The notes under the pieces are model-generated. The model worked only from the letters and a program-made list of their open reading frames with translations, did no database searches and had not been told where the DNA came from. A stretch of 37,806 nt of DNA, taken from Hyphomicrobiales bacterium. Lineage in GTDB: Bacteria > Pseudomonadota > Alphaproteobacteria > Rhizobiales > Xanthobacteraceae. The stretch covers positions 14,229 through 52,034 of the forward strand of contig PLJS01000261.1 in the NCBI GenBank assembly GCA_003140315.1, in the 5' to 3' direction. A program made the translations under genes and the position numbers. This document shows, in pieces, positions 15,968 to 22,771 of this stretch. The first letter of the stretch is position 1. Each line of letters starts with the position of its first letter.

Positions 15968-16167
15968 GCAACACCCCCAGGTACGAGTACAAATCGCGTT
16001 TCCGGGGACCGTGTTTTTGAAGTCTTTTGGTCCATCCCGATAGTCGCGGATGACACTACAAAAGCACACTTCCACCCAGGTCAGACAAAGTCCACATAAA
16101 GTTTCTGCAAATGTTACGGTTAACCTTGAGGCGGAACCGGCCGCCCAAATTTCATACAATTGAATAA

Positions 16168-16323
16168 ATGAAGCATGCGGCGATCCTCATATCTTCGGTG
16201 GCGGTATTCTCTTCAGCGGCGGATCTCGACGAGGTGAGCGGATGGAAGCGATACCGGAACCTCATGGTGCAGTGCGAAGCCGACGGAAGGCAGATCGGCG
16301 CCGATGAACTTGAACAGTCCTGA
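16168..16323 (+). CDS. Possible 51-aa leader or small exported protein overlapping the ABC ATPase start
   Basis: An ATG-started frame whose first 18 residues (MKHAAILISSVAVFSSAA) look like a short signal peptide, followed by a hydrophilic segment with one Cys (LMVQCEADGRQIGADELE). It ends 20 bp inside the ATPase gene in a different frame, so translation could be coupled. No family is recognised and no strong ribosome site is seen. It may be a real small secreted protein, a leader peptide, or chance. Confidence 0.3.
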   Translation: MKHAAILISSVAVFSSAADLDEVSGWKRYRNLMVQCEADGRQIGADELEQS

Positions 16324-17062
16324 TCCCCAGTCCGAAAAGTCCTCGGGCGCTGCGCCGCTGGTGGCGTTGCGCGGGGTCAGCCGCATCCATGACGGCGGCG
16401 CGATTGCGGCGCTGAGGAACGTCGATCTCGAAATCGAAGCCGGCGACTGTGTTGCAATCGTCGGGGCGAGCGGAAGCGGCAAGAGCAGTCTGGTCAATCT
16501 CTTGTGCGGGATCGACTATCCGAGCGCGGGGGCGGTGCTTTGGAATGGACAGCCGGTTCGTGGACAGGCGGCGTGGGCGCGGCTGCGGCGGGCCTCCATC
16601 GGCATCGTGTTTCAGGAATTCAATCTGATCCCAACGTTGACGGCGCTGGAGAACGTCGAGCTCGCGCTGTTCGGTCACGGTCTGTCGTCGAGGCGTCGCC
16701 TGGGACGCGCCTCGATCTTGCTCGACCGGGTCGGGCTGGAGCCTCGCATGCACAGTCGGGTCACCACCCTTTCGGGCGGCGAGCGGCAACGCGTTGCGAT
16801 CGCGCGCGCCATCGCCAACGAACCGACGCTGCTGCTGGCCGATGAACCGACCGGGAGTCTCGACAGCGCCAATGCGGCGCTCGTTGCCGAGCTGCTGTTC
16901 AAGCTGCGCGAACATCCCAAGATGACGATCGTGCTCGTCACCCACAATGAAGCGCTTGCGGCGCGGTGCCCGCGTCTGGTGCGCATCAAGGACGGAAGCA
17001 TTGTGGAAGATGTCCGCAACGCGATTGTCGCTGCGCCGATGGCTTGCGAGTCCGCGTCATGA
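16304..17062 (+). CDS. ABC transporter ATP-binding protein (LolD/MacB type)
   Basis: A 252-residue ATPase subunit. Walker A is GASGSGKSS (residues 54-62, Lys60), the signature is LSGGERQRVA (about 154-163), and Walker B runs into LLLADEPTGSLD with Asp180-Glu181; the switch His is in LVTHNEALA. The DEPTGSLD form and length place it in the LolD/MacB/FtsE group that pairs with FtsX-like permeases, pulling lipids, peptides or macrolides out of the membrane rather than importing solutes. It overlaps the permease gene by 4 bp (ATGA). Divergence from the alpha-oxoamine synthase gene across about 300 bp suggests shared control and a related substrate, by inference. Confidence 0.93.
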   Translation: MNLNSPDPQSEKSSGAAPLVALRGVSRIHDGGAIAALRNVDLEIEAGDCVAIVGASGSGKSSLVNLLCGIDYPSAGAVLWNGQPVRGQAAWARLRRASIGIVFQEFNLIPTLTALENVELALFGHGLSSRRRLGRASILLDRVGLEPRMHSRVTTLSGGERQRVAIARAIANEPTLLLADEPTGSLDSANAALVAELLFKLREHPKMTIVLVTHNEALAARCPRLVRIKDGSIVEDVRNAIVAAPMACESAS

Positions 17063-18177
17063 ATCTTGCCAGTCTTGCGCTGCGCAATCTCGGACGCAGG
17101 CCCATCCGGACCGGACTGTCGATCCTTGGGATCGGGCTCGCCGTCGGCAGCGCTCTCGCTCTGATTTCGCTGTCGCGCAGCATCAAGGACAGCACGCGCG
17201 CGGGCCTCGACGAGATGGGCGATGATCTCGTGGTGATGCAAAAGGGCGCCTCCGATATCTTCGGCGGCTTCATCCCCGAGCAGACGATCGCGCGCGTTGC
17301 TGCCGTGCCGGGCGTCGCGCGGGCGACCGGCGAACTGTTCATGTTTGCGCCGAGCACCAATGAGCGTAGCGTGCTGACGCAAGGGTGGTCCGACACGAGC
17401 TACCTGTGGAAGCAGGTTCCGTTGCGCGAAGGCCGGGTGCCGGTGCCCGGAGAGCGTGGCGTTGCCGTGTTGGGAGAAGCCGCCGCAACCTCACTCGGCA
17501 AGAAGCTCGACGACGAGATCCAGATCCTTGGCGAGCCGTTCAAGGTCATCGGCGTTGCCAACTACACCGCCATCGTCAATCGCGGGTTGGTCCTGATCCC
17601 GTTATCCGATCTGCAGAAGATCAGCTCGCGGCCTGAGCAGGTCACCGTGATTCACGTCAATGTGGAGCGTGGTGCGGCCGCGGTGGACCTTGAGCGGGTC
17701 AAGGGCGCCATCGAGACGCTCGGCAACCTCACCGCTTCGACCGCCAACGAGGTACTGAACAAGGATCGGAATTTCGCGATCCTGGACGCCGTATCGCTGG
17801 CGATCTCCATCATCGCGATCGTCATGGGGGCGATCTACGTGCTCAACGCCCTGGTGATGGCGACGCAGGAGCGCACGCGCGAGATCGGTATCTTCGCCGC
17901 AATCGGCTGGAGCAAAGCGCGCATCATGACCTCGATCGTGGTCGAGGGCGTTGCCATGTGCGTGATCGGCTGCGGGCTCGGGCTGCTGCTGAGCTTTGGC
18001 GCTGCGCTCGCCTTCCCGCATATTCCGGCGATCGGCAATCTGGTCTCCTTCAGGCCGAGCATTGAACTGATCGCGCCGGTCCTTGCCGCGGCGTTCGTGC
18101 TTTGCGTCCTCGGGTCGCTGTTTCCGGCGTGGCGGGCAGCTCGCATGCTGCCGGCCGAGGCGCTCCGCCGCATATGA
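17059..18177 (+). CDS. ABC transporter permease, FtsX-like/MacB periplasmic core
   Basis: A 372-residue inner-membrane protein. It has an N-terminal transmembrane helix (IRTGLSILGIGLAVGSALALI), a large periplasmic MacB-type domain (about residues 45-240), and three C-terminal helices around SLAISIIAIVMGAIYVLNAL, VAMCVIGCGLGLLLSFGAAL and IAPVLAAAFVLCVLGSL, ending PAWRAARMLPAEALRRI as FtsX-family permeases do. ATQERTREIGIFAAIGWSK is the conserved cytoplasmic coupling region. ATG 17059 is chosen over an earlier in-frame start because it overlaps the ATPase stop by 4 bp and begins the conserved LALRNLGRRPIRT segment. No membrane-fusion protein gene is adjacent, so export may be across the inner membrane only. 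Confidence 0.92.
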   Translation: MNLASLALRNLGRRPIRTGLSILGIGLAVGSALALISLSRSIKDSTRAGLDEMGDDLVVMQKGASDIFGGFIPEQTIARVAAVPGVARATGELFMFAPSTNERSVLTQGWSDTSYLWKQVPLREGRVPVPGERGVAVLGEAAATSLGKKLDDEIQILGEPFKVIGVANYTAIVNRGLVLIPLSDLQKISSRPEQVTVIHVNVERGAAAVDLERVKGAIETLGNLTASTANEVLNKDRNFAILDAVSLAISIIAIVMGAIYVLNALVMATQERTREIGIFAAIGWSKARIMTSIVVEGVAMCVIGCGLGLLLSFGAALAFPHIPAIGNLVSFRPSIELIAPVLAAAFVLCVLGSLFPAWRAARMLPAEALRRI

Positions 18178-18191
18178 AGCCTGCAGGCTGA

Positions 18192-18647
18192 CTATTTTGC
18201 GCGGGTCCAGATTTCGGACCGGCACAACAAGCCTCCCATAATGCAACCTTCGACCTCGAGCGTGTTCGGGTCGTTCAGTATGAGATTGCCGTTCACGGCC
18301 TTTCCGTCCTCAGGGCTGTAGATTTGCCCGGACCACTTGTTGGCGCCGTGGGACTTCATCCCGCTCACGATCTGCAGTCCCATCACCGGCCGGTTCCGTT
18401 TGGTCGAATCCTCGTTCTCGGTGTCGGTCTGCGGCTTGCCGGTCGCAGGATCGATCGGGTCTTTCAACGCGACGATGCTGCCGCAGAGGTCTTGGCCGCA
18501 CTTGGCGATGAGGACTTGTGCAAGGTGTCCTTTGGTATGCCAGGTGCCGGTCGGATCGCCTGCAGCTGCGCCGGCAACCGGGCTGGCGGCGGCCAGCAGG
18601 GCTGCCACGGTCCCGCCAAGAATCGTGATGCAGGCGCGCCGTCTCAT
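18192..18647 (-). CDS. DUF2147-family exported protein
   Basis: A 151-residue protein from ATG 18647; an in-frame ATG at 18689 would place 14 hydrophilic residues before the signal peptide and is less likely. The signal peptide is MRRRACITILGGTVAALLAA with a probable cleavage after AGAAA. The mature part starts DPTGTWHTKG and holds the family pattern of a lipocalin-like barrel with four Cys (KCGQDLCG, EGCIMGGLLCRS), probably two disulfides in the periplasm. The function of DUF2147 proteins is unsettled. It converges with the ABC permease gene (14-bp gap). Confidence 0.85.
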   Translation of the reverse strand: MRRRACITILGGTVAALLAAASPVAGAAAGDPTGTWHTKGHLAQVLIAKCGQDLCGSIVALKDPIDPATGKPQTDTENEDSTKRNRPVMGLQIVSGMKSHGANKWSGQIYSPEDGKAVNGNLILNDPNTLEVEGCIMGGLLCRSEIWTRAK

Positions 18648-18753
18648 GTTTGCCACCGAAGCCTCAGATTCGGCATCGTAGCTGCTCAAGTCGACGTGCT
18701 GAAGAGGCTTTATTGTTGATCCGAATGCGCGACGGAGGAGCCAACCGTCGGCT

Positions 18754-19533
18754 TTAGCCGGCGCCGATCCGGCGCAAGGCGTCGCGCACGGTCACGACCT
18801 CGCAGCCGCGGTCGAGCGCGGCCGCGACGATTCTGTCGAGAACCTGCGGCGTGCAGCCGATCCAGGTCGGCTGCGGCGCGACGTCATGGGTGAACAGGAC
18901 GAGCCATCCGTTGCGGCGCACGGTCTCGTCGAGGACCGCCTCGATCGCGGCTGGCTCGGTCGCTTGCTCGATCGGAACCGCCTTGAGCATGCCGAGATCG
19001 ATCGTGCCGAAATTGATGCCCGGCTTGCAGCCGCGGCAGGAATGGAAGCGAGCCTGAGCCTGCAGCTTCCGCGACAAGGAGGCGATGCCGTAGGGATAGC
19101 AGAAGTTCTCCAGCGTGAGGTCCGGCAGGAGCGACGCGAAGAAGTCGCGATTGCGATCGAGCTCGGCCGTCAGCGCGTCGGCGTCGAGCGTCTGGATCAC
19201 CGGATGCGTGAAGGTGTGGCATCCAAGTTCGTGGCCGCGGCGATGCAGCGCGACGCATTCGGCGGCCGTGGCGAGCCGCCGTTCCGCCTCGATCGTGCCG
19301 GTGAGGCCGCCGGCGACGTAGAACGTCCCGCGCACCCCGCGGTCTTCCAAGACGCGCGCGCCGTGTATGAAGGCGGTCTCCGGTACGTCGTCGAAGGTGA
19401 ACGACACCAGCGGGCGCGTGTTGCGCGCGCGCACGCTCTTGGTCACCACATAGTCGGCAAGCTTGCGCGAGAGGCCGCCCGGCCAGGGACCGACCGGCCG
19501 GAGCCTCGTTGGAACTTGCGTGCGCGCGTCCAT
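18754..19533 (-). CDS. Polysaccharide deacetylase (NodB homology, HfsH-like)
   Basis: A 259-residue protein with the NodB fold: SFTFDDVPE gives the catalytic and metal-binding Asp48-Asp49, GCHTFTHP gives the zinc ligands His106 and His110, CYPYG is the substrate-groove motif, and VLFTHDV carries the C-terminal His. It should remove acetyl groups from N-acetylhexosamines of a polymer. No signal peptide is evident, so it may act in the cytoplasm on lipid-linked units or be exported by another route. The ATG has a GGGGGGATAACA leader. It follows the O-antigen-ligase gene by 24 bp as the last gene of the minus-strand polysaccharide operon. Deacetylation of holdfast glucosamine by HfsH is the closest parallel. 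Confidence 0.9.
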   Translation of the reverse strand: MDARTQVPTRLRPVGPWPGGLSRKLADYVVTKSVRARNTRPLVSFTFDDVPETAFIHGARVLEDRGVRGTFYVAGGLTGTIEAERRLATAAECVALHRRGHELGCHTFTHPVIQTLDADALTAELDRNRDFFASLLPDLTLENFCYPYGIASLSRKLQAQARFHSCRGCKPGINFGTIDLGMLKAVPIEQATEPAAIEAVLDETVRRNGWLVLFTHDVAPQPTWIGCTPQVLDRIVAAALDRGCEVVTVRDALRRIGAG

Positions 19534-19557
19534 TGTTATCCCCCCGTCACCGTGCCG

Positions 19558-20853
19558 TCAGCGCTGCAGGCGCGTGACGGAGAGGTAACGCAGGCCGAAC
19601 ATCGCCATCAGCATGGTGAACCAGGGCGCGCTGCCGCGCTCGAACAGCACGCTCTCGAAGCTCCCGGTATAGATCCCGAACATCCAGATGCGTGAGAACA
19701 GCAGCATCAGGTCCGCGTCGGCGCCCGCGGCCCGGCTGCGCTGCCAGTCGAGGAACGGCAGAATCAGCGTCCAGAGTATGGCGAGGAGGACGCCAGGAAT
19801 GCCGATCGTCAGCGTCAGGTCGAGAAATGCGTTGTGGGCATGCGAGGCGGTTGTCGCGAGGCTGCCTTCGGTTGTCGGCTGGAATACGGTCACCGGCGTT
19901 TCCCAGAAGGCGCCGAAGCCGTGGCCGAGCCAGGGACGTTCGTGAATGTTGTCGATGGCGAATTGCCAGATGTCGTTGCGCCCCGTGAAGGTCGGGTCCT
20001 TGAGGATGACGGTGTCGGCGGCCTTGATGCTCTCGGAATAAAGCGAGCCCACCGTGAAGAGGTTCAACGCGATCGTCGGAATGAACACGAGCAGCGCACA
20101 GACGACGCGCGAGCGGACACGAGCGGTGGCCCACGACAGCAGCAACACCAGTGGAAGCAAGCCTGTCGACGCCTTGGCTTGAGCGAACCAGAGGAACAGG
20201 GCCGCCGCCGCCGCGATCGTCCAGCCGAGGGCGGCGCTGCGCGCTCGCGCGATGAACAGTCCGAAGAAGATGAAGTTCACCATCATCGGGCCGGCGATGT
20301 TCTTGTGCGCGAATGTGCCGCGCCAGTCTCCGGCGAGCAGCGGTTCGAGCGTGTCGTAGGCTTGATGGATCGCGAGGTCCGGCACGAGGAGCACGCCGGC
20401 GTAGCACAGCGCGAGCACCGTCATGACGGCGGCTGCGCTCAGCTCGGCGAACCGCTTCAAATGGGCCGGAAGCAGCGGGAGCGCGCCGGCAAGGACGATG
20501 ACCAGCAGCGTATAGGCGAAGCGCTTGGCCGAAAGTGCCGGTTCGATGGACGTGACGACCGAGATCGCGAGCCACGCGATCATGGCGACATAGGCTGGCC
20601 GAAGTAGCGGGCGCAGGCGCAACGGCTCGTGGATCACCAGGTAGGTGACGACCGCGACCGCCAGCACCACATAGGCGAGCTGATTGAAAAGATCGCTGTT
20701 GTCATTGAGTTCGATGAGCCTGGGATCGGACAGGCTCGGAAAGGGACTGGCCGAGATCCAGGCGAGCAGCAGCGTCGCAACGAACAGGATGTTGCGGACG
20801 GCGGCGGTCTTGGCCTCGGAGGGCGCGCTCGAATGCAGCGCCTGCGTGCTCAC
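19558..20853 (-). CDS. O-antigen ligase/Wzy-type polymerase
   Basis: A 431-residue multi-pass membrane protein with about ten hydrophobic segments and the Wzy_C periplasmic loop holding the conserved SHAHNAFLDLTLTIGIPG block and RPWLGHGFGAFW. These enzymes join undecaprenyl-linked repeat units into polymer or attach O-antigen to lipid A on the periplasmic side. In this locus polymerase (HfsC/HfsI-like) is the more likely role, since no lipopolysaccharide core genes are seen. The start is the GTG at 20853, preceded by GGAGGTCATCC, which overlaps the upstream WecG/TagA gene by 4 bp (GTGA). Confidence 0.88.
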   Translation of the reverse strand: MSTQALHSSAPSEAKTAAVRNILFVATLLLAWISASPFPSLSDPRLIELNDNSDLFNQLAYVVLAVAVVTYLVIHEPLRLRPLLRPAYVAMIAWLAISVVTSIEPALSAKRFAYTLLVIVLAGALPLLPAHLKRFAELSAAAVMTVLALCYAGVLLVPDLAIHQAYDTLEPLLAGDWRGTFAHKNIAGPMMVNFIFFGLFIARARSAALGWTIAAAAALFLWFAQAKASTGLLPLVLLLSWATARVRSRVVCALLVFIPTIALNLFTVGSLYSESIKAADTVILKDPTFTGRNDIWQFAIDNIHERPWLGHGFGAFWETPVTVFQPTTEGSLATTASHAHNAFLDLTLTIGIPGVLLAILWTLILPFLDWQRSRAAGADADLMLLFSRIWMFGIYTGSFESVLFERGSAPWFTMLMAMFGLRYLSVTRLQR

Positions 20854-21707
20854 GGATGACCTCCGGCGGTCACGGAGGAGCCGAGGCTGCGCGAGCGCGC
20901 CAGCAGGTAGATCGCGTGCGGGCTCGTCACCGCATAGCGCCAGAACAGGCGGCGCGGCTCCTGCGCCACGCGGAATGCCCATTCGAGACCACTGCGCTGC
21001 ATCCACGCGGGCGCGCGGGCGCGCGACCCGGAGAGGAAATTGAACAGCCCGCCGCTCGTCTTGATGACGCGCACGTTGCGCAAGGAGCGCGCGTAACGCG
21101 CGCAGAATTCCTGTTCGCGCGGCACGCCGAACGCGACCCAGAGGATCTCGGGGGACAGTGCGTCGATCTCGGCGACGCGGCGTTCGAGCGCCGCGTCATC
21201 GAGATAGCCGTGCGATCGCCCGACGATGTTCAGGAGTGGAAATCGCGCGCGCGCGCTCTCGCAGGCCTTGCGGTTCTCGTCCTCGGTCGCGCCGAGCAGG
21301 TAGAACGACAGCCCGAGCCGTTCGGCGCGCGCCGCGACGTCGTTGAACAGATCCGTGGTGGCGACGCGCTCCGGCAGCGCCGGTCCGCCTATCAGGCGCG
21401 ATGCGATCACGAGCGGCTGGCCGTCGGCGCTGATCAGGTCGGCCTTGGCAAAGAGTGCCGCGATGCGGGGCTCGCTGCGGCAGCGCGAGATCACCTCGCC
21501 GTTCGCCGAGGTCATGATCAGCGGGCGGTCGTGCGGGATGCGCGAGAGCGCGGCTTCGACCATCAGGTCCGCGGTGGCGGCGCGATCGAGCAGCGTAATG
21601 GGCAGGCCGCCAAGCGCGATGCGCGGTACGTCGGCAACAAGATCGCGCCCCACGACGCGCGCGGCAGAGCGGGCGAGGCGATCGACCGATCCGGCGGCGA
21701 CGTTCAC
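20850..21707 (-). CDS. WecG/TagA/CpsF-family glycosyltransferase (HfsJ-like)
   Basis: A 285-residue GT26 enzyme. Conserved blocks include MTSANGEVISRCR, ADLISADGQPLVIASRLIG, LPERVATTDLF, SFYLLGATEDEN, ILWVAFGVPREQEFC, and TSGGLFNFLSGSRARAP followed by GLEWAFRVAQEPRRLF. Members transfer N-acetylmannosamine or a mannosaminuronic unit to lipid-linked GlcNAc on the cytoplasmic face. The start is GTG 21707, with a GAGGG site upstream and a 4-bp overlap with the GH5 gene; a longer frame to 21839 lacks homology. It is one of at least three sugar transferases in the locus and corresponds to HfsJ of the holdfast pathway. Confidence 0.92.
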   Translation of the reverse strand: MNVAAGSVDRLARSAARVVGRDLVADVPRIALGGLPITLLDRAATADLMVEAALSRIPHDRPLIMTSANGEVISRCRSEPRIAALFAKADLISADGQPLVIASRLIGGPALPERVATTDLFNDVAARAERLGLSFYLLGATEDENRKACESARARFPLLNIVGRSHGYLDDAALERRVAEIDALSPEILWVAFGVPREQEFCARYARSLRNVRVIKTSGGLFNFLSGSRARAPAWMQRSGLEWAFRVAQEPRRLFWRYAVTSPHAIYLLARSRSLGSSVTAGGHP

Positions 21708-22771
21708 GACGGTGCCCTCGCGTCGAGCCCAGGCCGTTTCGCGCTCTCCAGATAATGGCGCACGAAGCGGCCGTATTCGGTCGTCGCTGTCCAGTCGGCT
21801 TCGAGCATCGCGGGCGCGGCACCGGCGCTCCAGCACCATGCGGTCGAGTGCAGATTGAGCCCTTCAAGCGCCTGCCGGGTGAATGGCACGCCGAAATCCT
21901 GCGGCGTGCCGCGGATGTAGTCGGGACCGCTGCGCGAAAATCCCCATTCGGTGACGATGACGGGCCGCACGCGCTGAATGCCGTCGAGGCTGTCGATCCA
22001 GCGGCCGGGGCGGCCCCGGTCGGCGGGCGGATAGGCGTGCCACGCATAGGCGACGCGATCGTCCTCGATCAGGTCACGCGTGACGCCCTTGAGATCGTGC
22101 GCCCAGCGTCCACCGGAGACGAGCACCACGGCGTCGCTGTGGCGGCGGATCGCCCCGAGCAGTTGCAGCCACGTCCGCTTCATCAGCGGCCAGTGCTCGC
22201 CGGTGCTCACCCACAGCTTGGGATCGACGACCGGCTCGTTCCACAGTTCGAAGATCACGCCGGGATCGCGCCCGAACGAGCGCGCCATCTCGGACCAGAA
22301 GTCCGCCGCGAGCGCGAGATCGGGATCATAGGCATCGGCCGGCAGGCCCCAGGAGGGCTCCGGCCGCGCCATGTAGCGGCCCGGAAAGCCGATCACATGC
22401 CAGTCGATGACGACGAACAGGCCGGCTGCGCGTGCCGCGAACACGTCCTCGGCAAGCGCGCGCAAGGCCTTGGTGCGGTCGGCGCGCCAATGCCCCGGAT
22501 GCAGGCTGATGCGCACGGTATTGGCGCGCCAGACTTCGGCGATGACGCGGTAGTCGGAGGCAGGGCGATCGCGGCGTATATAGAGCGGGTCGCCGACCGC
22601 GACCCCGAGCAGGCGCAGCGGAGCGCCACCGAGGCGCAGTTCAGAACCGGTGAGTTCGATTCGATCAGCCGCCGCGCGAGCGGCCGTCGGCCCCGCGATA
22701 ATCGCGGTCGCGAGCGCGCCGCCGACGAGCGCACGCCGCGTGACGCCACGAGGCTGCGCGCGGTTGTTCAT
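21704..22771 (-). CDS. Glycoside hydrolase family 5 protein with Tat-like signal
   Basis: A 355-residue hydrolase. The N-terminus MNNRAQPRGVTRRALVGGAL carries a twin-arginine-type pattern followed by a hydrophobic stretch and ARA cleavage site near residue 33. The (beta/alpha)8 barrel shows RISLHPGHW, the acid/base E179 in IFELWNEP, WHAYPP and the nucleophile E275 in VIVTEWGF, so it should be an active retaining beta-glycanase. Inside a polysaccharide export operon it may trim the chain or release it at the surface, as endoglycanases do in cellulose and alginate clusters. Both ends overlap their neighbours by 4 bp. Confidence 0.9.
   Translation of the reverse strand: MNNRAQPRGVTRRALVGGALATAIIAGPTAARAAADRIELTGSELRLGGAPLRLLGVAVGDPLYIRRDRPASDYRVIAEVWRANTVRISLHPGHWRADRTKALRALAEDVFAARAAGLFVVIDWHVIGFPGRYMARPEPSWGLPADAYDPDLALAADFWSEMARSFGRDPGVIFELWNEPVVDPKLWVSTGEHWPLMKRTWLQLLGAIRRHSDAVVLVSGGRWAHDLKGVTRDLIEDDRVAYAWHAYPPADRGRPGRWIDSLDGIQRVRPVIVTEWGFSRSGPDYIRGTPQDFGVPFTRQALEGLNLHSTAWCWSAGAAPAMLEADWTATTEYGRFVRHYLESAKRPGLDARAPS

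Noticed and set aside
16126-16160. Promoter TTGAGG / TACAAT for the ABC exporter
   Set aside because: The spacing between the two hexamers is 23 bp, too long for a standard sigma70 promoter.
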